Assembly: GCF_026914185.1 (NCBI RefSeq)
Contig: NC_070568.1
Span: 1,880,001-1,944,000, forward strand
Direction: 5' to 3'
DNA: 64,000 bases
Source: Puccinia triticina
Taxonomy: Eukaryota; Basidiomycota; Pucciniomycetes; Pucciniales; Pucciniaceae
This document shows positions 17,529-28,898 of this stretch, one piece after another. Within the stretch, counting starts at the first letter, position 1, and each line of letters starts with the position of its first letter. The notes under the pieces are model-generated. The model was not told the DNA's origin and made no database searches. It saw only the letters and a list, made by a program, of their open reading frames with translations. A program made the position numbers and the translations under genes.

Positions 17529-18022
17529 CCTTAACCGTTTTCACTTGCATTGCCACGTGCTTCTTACTTCACGCCACTCGCCCTGTCAGGCAAGGCTCAC
17601 TTTATATTATCACTATCTTCCTAAAGTTGCATGACTTTATTATCATTATCTGCTACTTAACCATTTTTACCCTAACGCTCCGCTGTTTAGCTTGATTTAG
17701 GGCCTATTTTATCCTTATTAAACTTTAAGGAGAGCATATTATAAATTAGTGAGGACTAGAATGTAGTATGATTACTACTTATGCCATCATTCGTTGATTT
17801 AGGTCTTTACCTTTCATACACCTGCCTAGTCAACTTCATAACTCGCGTTAAACTCCATCCTTTATTCCAAATGCCTATATTATACACCTTTTTCATTCCG
17901 AGATCGTCCTTTTATCCTGGATGCATTTATGCCGTTTAATTACCTCAGCTCTCTGCACAAAACCTATTTCATCCTTACGTGACATTATTTCGTGCACTGA
18001 GATAAATAGCTTGTAACTATCC

Positions 18023-19727
18023 CCTCATGAAAATCCCAAAATGTGGCAGCTGCATTCTCATGGGTCTCAAACAATCACCAAATTAGGTTTTTCTTTGTGT
18101 TTCCGCCACTATATCTCAACCAGGAATGGTGATCATTTCATGATATTGGTACCAGAATATTCATCCATTTCCAAAGATTATTTTGGTACAGCTTTCATTT
18201 AAGTAAATGCCCAAAAGCAGCTGCTATAGTCTGATTAGTCTCAAAATATTGCCTAATTGGGTTTTTTTGGTGTTTCTGCCACTGTATCTCAACCCGCAAT
18301 GGAAATGATTTCATGATATTGATACCAATATGATAAGAGAATTTGGGAGATTAATGTGGGTCAGCTCTTGCCCATGAAAAACCCATAATGTGGCAGCTAC
18401 AGTCTCATGGGTCTCAAACAATCACCAAATTAGGTTTTTCTTCGTGTCTCTGCCACTATAACTCAACCAGGAATGGTGATAATTTCATGATATTGGTACC
18501 AGAATATTGAAAAATTTCCAAAGATTCTTTTGGTATAGAGCTTATGGATTGAAATCCCAAAAAGGAGCTGCTATAGTCTCATTAGTCTCAAAATATTGCC
18601 TGTTTGGGATTTTATGGTGTTTCTGCCACTCTATCTGAACCGGGGCTAACATTTTTTTCATGATATTGATACCATTATAATAAGAAATATTGAGAGATTA
18701 ATTTGGGTCAGCTCTTGACCATGAAATTCCCACAATGAGGCAGCTACAGTCTCTTGAGTCTCAAAATATCACCAAATTGGGCTTTTCTTTCTGTTCCTGC
18801 CACCATATTTCAACTGGGAATGGTGATTATTTTATTATATTGGGAACAGAATATTCATCTACTTCCAAAGATTATATTGGTATAGCTTTCATGTATGGAA
18901 ATGCCCAAAAGGAGCTGCTATAGTCTGATTAGTCTCAAAATATTTATGGTGTTCAAAGTTGGTTTGCATAATTTTATGCATGCATAAATCATAAAATCAT
19001 AAAAATATTTTGGTGAGGAAATTTTGTATTACATAATCAGAAAGTCATATTCCCTGCAAAAAAGATTTTATGATTTTATGATTTATGCATGCATAAAATT
19101 ATGCAAACCAACTTTGAACACCATAATTGCCTAATTGGGTAATATTTGATGTTTCTGCCACTGTATCTCAACCCGCAATGGGAATGATTTCATGATATTG
19201 ATACAATTAGGATAAAACATGTTGAGGGATTAATTTGGGTCAGCTCTTGCCCATGAAAAACCCAAAATGTGGCAGCTACAGTCTCATGGGTTTCAAAATA
19301 TCACCAAATTGGGGTTTTCTTTGTGTTTCTGACACTATATCTCAACCGGGAATGGTGATTATTTCATGATATTGGGACCAGAATATTCATCTATTTCCAA
19401 TGATTATTTTGGTATAGCTTTCATGTATGGAAATACCCAAAAGGTGCTATAGTCTGATTAGTCTCAAAATAACACCTAATTGGGTATTATTTTGTGTTTC
19501 TGCCACTGTATCTCAACCCGGAATGGGAATGATTTCATGATATTTATATCATTATCATAAGAGATTTTGAGAGATTAATTTGGGTCAGCTCTTGCCCATT
19601 AAAAACCCAAAATGTGGCAGCTACAGTCTCATGGGTCTCAAACAACCACCAAATTAGGTTTTCCTTTTTGTTTCTGCCACTATATCTCAACCAGGAATGG
19701 TGATCATTCCATGATATTGGTACCAGA
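18023..19727. repeat. 346-bp tandem satellite, about five copies
   Basis: The landmark ATGTGGCAGCTACAGTCTC recurs near 18,040, 18,386, 18,733, 19,265 and 19,610. Spacings are about 346 bp, except for one interval of 532 that contains a 181-bp insertion. Each unit consists of two diverged halves of about 173 bp: both contain a GCAGCT..AGTCT..GTCTCAAA block and a TTTCTGCCAC..TATCTCAACC block. The array is cut at 19,727 by unrelated sequence and on the left by mitochondrial DNA. Confidence 0.85.
18945..19125. mobile_element. 181-bp MITE with about 59-bp perfect inverted termini
   Basis: The first about 59 bases, starting TATGGTGTTCAAAGTTGG, are repeated exactly inverted at the end. The flanks are ATT at 18,942-18,944 and ATT at 19,126-19,128. 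Comparison with the neighbouring satellite units, which read AAAATATTGCCTAATTGGG without interruption, confirms the empty site and the 3-bp duplication. There is no coding capacity. A 3-bp duplication fits several DNA-transposon families; the family is not assigned. Confidence 0.9.
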
Positions 19728-20760
19728 ACTAGAGTAAAAGGTGGCTGCGCCGCTGCAGGGACCAGGTGCCCAGCCCATCTTTTCACTCTGTGGCAGTAGT
19801 TCATATGTCCATGTTTTTGAATTATGAATTTACAGAGGGTTTGAGATATTTGTCATCCAGGTTGATCTGTCTTTGGTGCAAAAAACTATGCCTTAACCAT
19901 GAATACAGTCAAACACTTGAAACCCCAAACCCCTTTGTGGACAGAATTTGCTATGTGTTTAGGCAGATTATGTGGTTTCAAAAGTTAGCTACACACCAAA
20001 ATTAAATTTTGGTGGAACCAAATGAGTGTGGGGTTTGGAAAGTTCCGCCCTTATACAAGAATGTGGTTTCATAGGTTTGACTGTAACTTGCATTATCCAC
20101 AATTGACAAGCATTGTTTGTCTTTCCAGGGTTTCACAATTGGAATTTGAAAAACTTTAGTACCCATTTTCTTGAGGATGTAGCTCGCATTAATGATGATT
20201 TCATCACTTTGTATAAAATCATGTACCTAACTCAGAAACTCCTACGACATTTGTCTCAGTGAAGAACTAAATACCTGTCGCAAAAACTTTAAGCTGTTTA
20301 TGATACAGAGTCATTGAGTGGTTCTCTGTTGAGGTTTTTGTCGATGCCAATGTTCTGGTTGCTGGTTATGTGCTCGAAGCGCCAGAACGTCCTCCGGCGT
20401 GATGATAGGGATCCTGTTGAGAGCCCGCCGGCCTTATGTCATGCTCCTCAGCGCCGCAGATGGCGAGCACTTTTGATCCAAGCCACCTGTTCCTCGGATG
20501 TTTTGTCCCATGTACATAGCCGTTGCCGGCCTTAAACGGCGGGCATGCGAGGTCGATGGCCAGCGTCATCAGGTCGCCGACCGGCCGGCGCTGTGGGGCC
20601 GGACGCCTCACTGTGTTGCCACTCCAGTGACTGGGGCAGGTTGGCGGCCTGGGGGCGACCACCTGATGTGGAACTCCCATGTTGGCAGCGCCACCGCAGC
20701 ACAAGGGATTAATGCCTGCCCGACCATCACGACAGGTTGGCCTGCGGGACGGGCGACCGG
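19728..20760. other. Spacer between satellite and gypsy element, no gene recognised
   Basis: The AT-rich part (19,728-20,300) shows no convincing frame. From about 20,310 to 20,760 the sequence is GC-rich with overlapping open frames on both strands, none recognised. It ends in ACCGG, the left target-site copy of the gypsy insertion. Confidence 0.4.
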
Positions 20761-21544
20761 TGTGGAGCTCCGTCCGGTGCTAGGCCAGCGGCAGCGCTGG
20801 GAGGGGATACGTGTTGCGTAGACTGCCCTCACGGATGGTCCAAAAGATGAGTTGTTGGGATTCGAGTTGACAGCTGTTGGTGGAGTGGTTTTGAAGTTGT
20901 TCTCCGGGGTTTGGATCCTTGGCGGCGGTTTGTTTTGATGGGAGAAGATTCTGAATGGGTGATTGGACTCTTGGATTTGGACTCGTGGGACTCAGGAAAA
21001 AGTATTCTTGAAATTTTGATAACCCCCTGACTTGGATCAGAACAGGTGCTATGGCCTCCTATCCTCCAAGTTCGCCGGGAACTTGGATTCCTGGAGGCCT
21101 GTCACAAGCATGTCATCATCTCCTCGTGCGCCATGCGCGCGCACTACACAACTAAACCAACACAAGAAAACAAGAAAAGAAAGAAAAGAAGGCAGAACAA
21201 CACCAAAACAAAGCAACTGAAGAAGATCTGAGAGAGAAAGAAGAAAAAAAAAAGAAGGGAAGAAGAAAAACAAGAAAGAAAGCCACAATCTAAGAGATGA
21301 AAGAGAAAAGAGCAGGGGAAACAAGATCAGACAACAAACAAAAGAAAAGCAGAAATAAACCCACATACAAATCTGTGTTAGGACCAAGAAAGAGAAAAGA
21401 TGAAAAGGGGAAGGGATGGGAAGTGAGAATGAGAGGAGAGTGGGGAAAAGGGAGAAAGAGGATCTGAGATAATCTTGAGGGCTGGATCTTGAGGGCTGAT
21501 CTTGAAGATTGAACCTGAAGCTGACTACCATTTTGACCACCACA
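20761..21544 (-). repeat. 3' LTR of the gypsy element
   Basis: On the minus strand it runs TGTGGTGGTC to GGAGCTCCACA (TG/CA termini). It is near-identical to 45,593-46,373 in the same orientation. A long purine-rich stretch on the plus strand (about 21,165-21,450) generates spurious Ser/Phe/Leu-rich frames on the other strand. Confidence 0.9.
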
Positions 21545-21560
21545 TCCCACCACCACTTAC
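21545..21560 (-). other. Polypurine tract of the gypsy element
   Basis: Immediately 5' of the 3' LTR on the coding strand the sequence reads GTAAGTGGTGGTGGGA, the expected position and purine bias for the plus-strand primer of reverse transcription. Confidence 0.7.
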
Positions 21561-21994
21561 AGTCTGTCCCTAGACTACTTGCTCGTTCCGAGAATCCAAA
21601 GGAAAACGCCGCGCTGAAGAAGAAAAAGGAGAAAACAGAACGGATCCCACGGGCGGCTCACATATGTGGCTGACGTAATGCTTACAACTAACAGTAGTAG
21701 GACCCAAGGTGCATACTAAGGAGGGGGACTTACTTTTGGTCAGTAATGCCCCCGCGCGGAAAGTACCACTTGACCTGATCCGCTGCAAAAAGGCGCTTGA
21801 GTTTGGTGCCATTGAGCTCCGAAAGGACATAAGAGCCGCCCTCGACCTGCTCGACGACCCGATAGGGTCCATTCCACTTGTGGGCAAACAGTTGACCCCA
21901 CTGAACCTCCAAAGATAAATTATACGCCAAGACAAGAGTCTCCGGAGGGAGGGGGTCATGGAGCCGTCCAGTGTTCCGGTCCTGCCAATAGCGG
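21561..21994 (-). pseudogene. Gypsy integrase C-terminal domain (GPY-type)
   Basis: The minus-strand frame gives YWQDRNTGRLHDPLPPET followed by a segment with WNGPYRVVEQVEGGSY, the GPY/F module at the end of gypsy integrases that helps contact DNA or chromatin. It is cut off from the integrase core by the solo LTR at 21,995-22,962; the junction SIR/YWQDR reads through when that LTR and one GCGG copy are removed. Confidence 0.8.
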
Positions 21995-22962
21995 TGTGGT
22001 AGACGGAAAAGTGAAAAATCAAAAGTTTTTTCTATACTATATATTTACTCACCCTAGGCTTCAAGATACCACCAAATGGACCTCAGAAATGGATTCTAAG
22101 GCCAATTTTACCCCTAGTCACCACTGGAAGCATCACTGGAACCCCGCTAGATTGGAAGTTACACCTTCTTGGACCCTCATGGACACGGCCAGCCCTGGTC
22201 ATCAACCTGTCACACCCCTCAAGTCACCTTTCCCAAGTATATGCATAATCAGCCCCAGCCAAACACATACTCTTTTCTATCCCTCTTAAATCCACTGCAT
22301 ATGCAGGGGACCAACCCCATTTCCTCTGTATTTGACATGTCCCCGCCTCATTTAGGCACCCCTTGCATGAGCTGCATGCAGTCTTCTGATCCCATTTCTG
22401 CACTCCTTGCATTAGTCTGACACCACTCATGCACCCCTTGCATGAGGTACCTCTGCATTTGACATTTCCCCGCTTTGTTTATGCACTCCTTGCATAGTAT
22501 GACATCATCTTTCATTTCTCACCCCACTTTCTGCCTGTATTTAGCATCTTCTGACACCACTTGTACGCAGCCCACCAGCTAAAATCCCTCATCCAGGGTC
22601 CCTCTTGTAGCAAAAATCCCTCACATTTGTCTATATAAGGAGCTCTCTCCCCCCCGGTTGTTTTTCCCTCAGCTCAGTATTCCCCAGTTATTTACATACC
22701 ACCCTTCACACTTACCATCACCACCACACATCACTACAACCCTTATATTTGCAAATAACTACTGAACTCACTCTCAACTCTCACATACCTGTCATCAAAC
22801 AACTTCATCTGGAACTAGACCAGACCTATCACTTGATTAAAACTTGCCAAGCTTAGCTTGGTGGGTCTTGTTATCTGATAGTATAGAAGGGCAGAGTTTG
22901 CACCTCCATCATCCCCTTCTCCATTCAGCAAAAGGGTTTCACAACCACTTTTGAGTCTTACA
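21995..22962 (+). mobile_element. Solo LTR nested in gypsy integrase
   Basis: 968 bp with TGTGGTAGAC and AGTCTTACA ends, flanked by GCGG on both sides (21,991-21,994 and 22,963-22,966). A TATA box (CTATATAAGG, near 22,632) on the plus strand suggests the LTR orientation. No internal coding sequence. Removing it and one GCGG rejoins the integrase frame exactly, so insertion came after the gypsy element. Confidence 0.85.
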
Positions 22963-22966
22963 GCGG

Positions 22967-23720
22967 ATAGACTCTTCCCAAGAATTCATCATTTGCTTGT
23001 GCGCCAGTTCCCGGGACTCCTCGCTGCGCTCAAGCTGTCAAGAGCGTGCCACCAGAAATTTGGATGTAGTGCGAACATTCTCCCAGTCGACACCAAGAAA
23101 TGAATTGATGTCAAGGTCCACCGGAAGAGCCACCCGTTGGCCAAATACCAATTCATACGGCGAGTAGCCAGTTGATTGCTTTGTGGAGATTTGGTCCGCG
23201 AACAGCACCAGCGGAAGGAACTTTCAACAGTTCTTCCCCAATTCCCCGGCTAACTTGACCAGCGCCGCCTTGAGAGGCGCATGCCCGCGTTCCACCATAC
23301 CCTGAGCTTCAGGGTAATAGGGTGTCAAGGCCATGCTGACCTGGCAAGGACCTGAGCATATCCGCAAGGGATCCACCGAACTGCAAACCCCCATCCGTTG
23401 AGTATGAACGCGCTAGACCGTATCGCATGGTCCAATGCTTGTGAAAAAAAAACGGCGACCGCCTCCGAGGTGATGTTGTTCAGGAATTTTGCTTCGACCC
23501 ACCCTGAGAAGTCGTCGCGGGCGACGATAAGATACTTCGCCCCACTAGCCTTGACGTGGATGACGTCCATGGAGACTCTTCCGAGTAGTGTGTCCTCTCC
23601 GGTTGGATAACAAATCTCCATCGGCCGCCTTAAGTCTCTCTTTTGGCACGCTTCGCAGCTCCGGCACCAGAGCTGCACTGATTTCTTGTGAGCAGGCCAC
23701 CAGAATCGATCCGCAATCCG
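22967..23720 (-). pseudogene. Gypsy integrase core, frameshifted
   Basis: The zinc-binding half ends with CRSCEACQKRDLRRP. The catalytic core starts MDVIHVKASGAKYLIV (first Asp) with a second acidic segment DDFSGWVEAK. Downstream the frame changes near 23,330 and continues as EAQGMVERGHAPLKAALVK (catalytic Glu region) and STGYSPYELVFGQRVALPVD. Frameshifts near 23,330 and a stop near 23,228 show loss of function. Confidence 0.85.
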
Positions 23721-24495
23721 TCAATAGGTCTCTGTCGTCCCATGATGGCTGATATTCGCGTGTAAGAGCCCGAGTATCTCGTTCTGCTTACTTGGCAAAG
23801 TAACCACAATCCTGGGGAGCGGAATACCCCGCTTCAGAAGGCAACCCGCTTGCACAAAAAATTCCGACACCTTCCTCTTAAGGGCCTGAAACGCCCTCTG
23901 TTCCATATCGCTAGGCCGCTTGAGGGTTGTATGGTACTCCTCTAGATGTCTCCAGAATCCTTCTTGAAAACCCGTGTACTCCAACCCCACCCCAAGTGAG
24001 AAAGAGAATGCCGGCCGGATAAGCGGAGACTCCTCATTGAACTCCTCCCCGGGAGGGTCTGACTCGTCATTCCGCCGGGGACGCCTGGAAAGCCCGTCCG
24101 GCATAGTGAATGACTTGCCAGGTCAATGAGTGATATCAAACAAAAAAAGATGAATGAAGGCTACCCAGCGGGTCATTGGAGCGTTGGGAAGACTTGGGGA
24201 ATTGATCATCTGCACCAGAGACTGCGCATCAACAAGTAGCTCAAAATGCTGAATCTGAAGCTTTTTCAGGACTCTTGCGACGCCGCATAACTCTAACTTT
24301 GGTTGTGAGTATTGTGACTCGACGTCCAAGAAAAGGAGTGACTCGTAGAGAGCCGGCCTATCCAACCCGTTCTCATCCTCTTGAGTGAGGACAGCACCAC
24401 CCGCGTGGTAGCTAGAGTCCACAGCGAGTTTGAGTTTGCCGGCTCCCAAGCTGTAGTCCACCTTGACCAGCAGGATATCCCGACCCACAAGTTCC
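23721..24495 (-). pseudogene. Gypsy RNase H and integrase N-terminal region
   Basis: The RNase H-like part contains KLAVDSSYHAGGAVLTQ (catalytic Asp), KLELCGVARVLKKLQ (Glu) and ELLVDAQSLVQMI (Asp), in the order expected for the RT-linked RNase H of Ty3/gypsy. It is followed by MPDGLSRRP, the usual link to integrase, and the HHCC-type start LLHANISHHGTT. A stop near 24,123 and another near 23,720 interrupt it. Confidence 0.85.
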
Positions 24496-26342
24496 TTCAG
24501 GTGTTGAAAAGCCGACTCGCAATCCTTGGTCCAGTCGAAAGGAGAATCCTTGCGGGTCAGGCGTCAAAGTGGAAGACAGAGCTGGGATAAGGAAGGGATA
24601 AAAATCCTAACGTACACCACTATTCCAAGGAAACCCCGGACTTCGGTGGCGTCCTTTGGCGTTGGCGACTTGAGAATCTTATTTATCTTTGCCGTCGCCA
24701 TCCTGCGCCCTTCTTTGCACACAACATGGCCCACGATTTCTAGGGCGGGCACGCAGGCCGCCAGCTTCGTAGCCGACACCGTCAAACCAGCCTCCTCGAT
24801 CCAAAAAAGGATCCTTTCCAAGGTCACGGCATACTCCCAAATGAAGTGTTGCATGCCGGAGTGCCATGGTAAGACTTTGTTGCCGTAATCCGTGACAGGG
24901 CCCTTGATTCCCCCGTCATCAATGAAAACTCCAGCATGATCCGGTATTTCTTCCTGCAGGACCCACATCATCTGTGCCTGGTATACGGCGACAGAGTTTG
25001 TGGCGCCCTGCGGGAGACGAGTTAGCTGAAATCTACCAAGTGGTGTGTCAAAGGTGGTCAACGGTCTAGAGATCGGATCCAGCGCCCGCTTGTTGTAACC
25101 GCCCAAGATGTTGCCCAAGCCGTAACACGCCTGTCCAGAGAAGGACTCAACAAAATCTTTGGTAGCTGGAGGAACCCCGGCGTCTTTCACGGTGACTTTG
25201 TTCAGAGGTTGCCGATCGTGAACAATCCAAAGCTTCCCGTTGCTCTTAAGAACGCAAAACACAGGGCTTGAATATGAGGAAGTCAATTGCTCGTATAATC
25301 CGTTGCGCACTTGTTCCCGCAAGAGCCTTGTGTATTCGTCCAATTTTGCCGCTGGTATAGGAATCCGCTTTCTCTGCCACGGTTCATGCTCAATGACTGG
25401 GATTATGTACGGAAGACCGTAAGATTCTTTGAGGAGCCCCCGCTCAGACTCGTTGAAGGCAATGCTTTGGTTATGCTCGGACAGAACGTTCTTGAGGAGG
25501 TTTAACTTGTCCGGCCATAACCAACCGTTGGGTCCAAAATTGACCACTGCTAGGCGCTCCGCCGTGAAATGCCCCTTAGGGGAAAACGGGCCTGCCAGCG
25601 AGTGAGACAGCGTTTGATAGGGATCTCGGGACAAAGGCGGTCGCTGAAGGGGTGGATTGAGAACCTGCGGCATCGGTTGATTGACTGGCCTAACCTTTCG
25701 TGATACCGGCTTGTACTTTGCTGCGAACGTTGCATGCTCGCCGGCTTTCCAGGCGCCCAAAAGCGCTGCTTGAGATTGAGCTCCGAGGCCACAATGGAGC
25801 AAGCTCCATGTCCTCAATTCAGAGAAATCTTCAAAAGGGGCCTTATCTGCGTAAGAAAACCCGGACGGCGGAGAGCGGCTCACAATAGTGGCACAAGGTA
25901 GAGCTTCGACAATATTTGGAGCATCACACCCAGAGGTGCATAATTGGAGAGAACTTACTTTTAGTCTCCCATCCCTCCGCAGAACGCCTTCTTCCGCCTC
26001 ATCCACACAAGCCTCTATTGTTGGCAAAATTAGTTTCACCTCATTGCAGAGGATCATTAGTTTATCCTTGTCGCAGAGGCTCGGAAGTTGAGCCTCATTG
26101 CGGAGGGTCTCTGCAGACAAGCCTAGTATAACCTCATCGCGGAGGGTCTTCAAAGACGAGACTACTTTATTCTTGTTGCGGAGACATGGATCAGATGATG
26201 GTTTAATCTCGTTGCGGAGACGTTCTTGAGGAGATGACTGACCACCTGGAGGAAAGGAGAGGGGCAGAACTGGAGATTTGCTCACGAGTGTGGCCCAAGA
26301 TATTGTTTTTGATAAAACATTAGAATCTACCCTGGGGTGCAT
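24496..26342 (-). pseudogene. Gypsy reverse transcriptase
   Basis: The minus-strand open frame runs from 26,342 and is uninterrupted for 592 codons. RT landmarks are YSSPVFCVLKSNGKLWIVHD, LTRLPQGATNSVAVYQ (LPQG) and GVFIDDGGI (the xxDD active site as FIDD), followed by ILKSPTPKDATEVRGFLG, the thumb/connection typical of Ty3/gypsy. The N-terminal 200 residues are linker with repeated LRNE-type motifs. It then needs a frame change near 24,560 to reach RNase H. The start codon is an internal Met; the native protein was part of a polyprotein. Confidence 0.9.
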
Positions 26343-26785
26343 ACTTGGATGGGGACTTACTTTGACACTTTGTGCCCCTGCTGGACATCCATCCTGATTG
26401 TCGCGAACCAGCCTCCCGCTTTTTGAAGGTTTGAAAGAAAAGAACTGATCAAAATGAAGAACTAGAGAGCTGACAGAACCGGAACCGATGTTTTTAGGAT
26501 TTTCAAGATTTTCTTGATGTTTTTGCTCTTGACGATTTTTGATTTAAACTTCTGAGGAAACTGAGAGTAATGAAGCTGAGGGAGGAAAGAAATGATGGGT
26601 CAATGGGCCAGAAGCCGATCCGCCGGTGAAAAGCCGAGACCCTTGATTAAGACTGCCGGCACATGGATTGGCCCCATTCATAAAAAATGCTTCTCCTCAT
26701 GTGAGTCTTCTTTGAGGCGCCCGCAATGAACCAAGACGCTCTTCCGACCGTGAGCTGGAAACTTGCGCTCCCATCTTCCCTTATC
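26343..26785 (-). other. Gypsy linker between protease and reverse transcriptase
   Basis: Once the solo LTR is removed, the protease frame continues into this stretch (KGRWERKFPAHGRKSVLV) before a stop. No domain recognised. Confidence 0.5.
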
Positions 26786-27557
26786 TGTTAGATTTCACAC
26801 AACTAAGATAATTGTATTTCATGTGAGTTAAGGTCAATCCAACAGTTTTGTAGACAGAAAGATAAAATAGAAAACAATTGTGTACCTAAGAGCAGATCCG
26901 CTTGGTACTGAGATAAGATAAAGAAATATTCTAAGGCTGCAGTGCAGCTGAGGGAATCCACTGATTCTAAGGGCTGACAATACTGGAGACTTTGTCAGTA
27001 TTTGCGCTCCATAGGATGCGTTGTTGGTAAAACAGCTCCTTACATAGGCTCAAGTGTCTTGTATATCAAGAATCACCAATGCAAGCTAGGAGAGAATCGG
27101 GACCGCAGTTATCTGTTGCAATGCGCAAGGATAACTGTCAGTCTATGGTCATTTATGACTAGAGCACTGCAGCGATGAACTCACCTCCGTTACCGGGGTT
27201 GAAGATTCTATCGCTGAGGCTGGGACCAGTTCGATCTTGGGGGTCGGATACGAATGTGCTGTGAGATTGTAAGGATACTCAGATCAGCTCCTTTGATCCT
27301 AGCTGAGGCTATCCCAACAGACTCACATACCTTGTAGGTGTTTTGTCCTGTTTGGGTCGCTTAGGCGCTTCGTTGGTTGCTGACGTGGCTGGAAGGTTTG
27401 AAGTGGAGGAATTAGCTTTAGCGTCTTCCATCCGCCTGAGGGCGGCATGCATATTGCATGCGCCTGGAGGTCGCGCCGGCTCACCTTGGTCCCTGGTAGG
27501 GTTAGGTTTAGCTGCCTTGCGCTTCCTCTGATTCGGGGATGTACCCAAATCCTGACA
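26786..27557 (-). mobile_element. Solo Ty1/copia-type LTR nested in gypsy
   Basis: 772 bp, plus-strand ends TGTTAGATTTCAC and CAAATCCTGACA. It resembles the LTR at 28,899-29,718 along its length (shared start, a GTACCTAAGAG block, CTGCAGTGCAG and the terminal TGACA). Flanks are TTATC and TTATT, a 5-bp duplication with one change. Excision restores the gypsy frame across VNK/GRW. Confidence 0.85.
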
Positions 27558-28357
27558 TTATTGACCGGGCAGAGAGTTACTTCGATGTTCCTGCCACTGC
27601 TGTCCTGCAGAATGATTCGCTCCCCAGCGGTTGGTGAGAACAGGAGAGATGCCCTGAAATCCATCAAGAACGGGCGTCCTAAAATGAAAGGCCCGTCGGC
27701 CCTAGTAATCCAGAAATGGCAGGTACCAACAATTGAGCGGCCGATGCGAATTGGCACGTCCTCCGCGATCCCAATCAGCTCGCAAGCTTGATTGTTGATT
27801 CCGTACACCGCTGAACTGAAATTAACTCTGGGTGTGAGGTTCAGCTTCAGTGCTAACGAGTCCAAGATGAGGTTTAACTGAGAACCCAAATCAACCAAGG
27901 GCGAAGAGATAGCCTCCCCTTCCCCAACGCTACAGTTAAGATATCCAAGGGGGCACGAGTAAAGGTTTGGGTCGAATTCTCCTTCCGGGTCGATTCCTTT
28001 GGCGAGGGTACCCGAATTAACCTTCAAATACTCAGCACCCACTTCCACGCGACGGCGGGAAACCCACTTCTTCACGCCATCTGAGACGGCTGGAGAAACG
28101 GAACAAATCTCCCCGAATGTCGTAGTCACTGGCAGCTCAAAAATCCTCTTGACAAGACCGTCAACCGCGTCGGGGTGGTCGCGAGAAACCTCTCGCTCGA
28201 ATTGCACCTTTGGCTGTTGTCCTGCGGCTTTAGAGGGAGTGACTGGGCGTGCTGGCTGCTCCTTCGGCGGAGAAGACTCAGGATCTGGCTTGTTCATGAT
28301 CCTGTCGAAAAGCTCCTGCTCGTCCTCTTCTTGAGGTCTTGTCGATTCTGTGGGCAC
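27558..28357 (-). pseudogene. Gypsy aspartic protease region
   Basis: The open frame from 28,357 contains SSPLVDLGSQLNLILDSLA, in which the retroviral-type D-S/T-G active site is DLG, and later PFILGRPFLMDFRA, matching the conserved ILG strand of fungal gypsy proteases. The stretch before it is hydrophilic and Pro-rich, as expected of the gag-protease linker. It ends where the copia LTR inserted. Confidence 0.8.
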
Positions 28358-28828
28358 TCCAGCGGCCTTCGCGACTGAGTTGTCTGAAATAAGGGAGCCT
28401 TAAAAGGCCTCGTCTCTTCGTGTTGCTTCCTGCTAGCCGGGTCGGACTCGTAAGCTCCGGCAAAGGATTGAGAGGAGACTGCCGGCGGATACCAGGGGTC
28501 CAACGATCCACAGCTTGCCTTGTATTCGGCGGCGGCGGCACTAGATGACTGTCGAGTTGGAGTCGGAGGTCTTGGCGCCCCCGCGGAAGAAGTTGGGCGA
28601 AACGATGCTACAACATGTCGGATGGGCCTACTGCGATCGGCCGGGATGGCGCCCCGTTTGGGAGAAAGAAATTAGTGCCTTTTTGTTCGACGAGGCCCTC
28701 CTCCTTGTCTTTAGCGAGCTCCTGACAACACATATTCCCATGATTCTCCCGGTGGCAGTAATAACAGACCATTGGTTGACGCTTGGTCGGCTTCTTATCG
28801 GGTATGGCTGCGATCTTCTGGTCTATCT
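28358..28828 (-). pseudogene. Gypsy gag zinc knuckle and linker
   Basis: The frame at 28,841-28,608 encodes CYYCHRENHGNMCCQELAKD, a C-x2-C-x4-H-x4-C zinc knuckle, then EGLVEQKGTNFFLPNG, the conserved stretch that follows it in fungal gypsy gag. The frame then breaks and the linker to protease is spread over several frames. The copia insertion lies immediately upstream on the minus strand, at 28,829. Confidence 0.8.
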
Positions 28829-28898
28829 TGTGAGATTTCAATTGACTAAGAGCATTCCCACCGCGGGCCCTAAATTGGGTCCCTATTTGGGATTTACC

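Noticed and set aside
20314..20832. Overlapping GC-rich open frames on both strands
   Set aside because: Several mutually overlapping frames, no domain or start context; part runs into the LTR.
21049..21543. 164-codon Ser/Phe/Leu-rich frame, with a similar one at 45,949-46,230
   Set aside because: Antisense of the purine-rich part of the gypsy LTR, present in both LTR copies.
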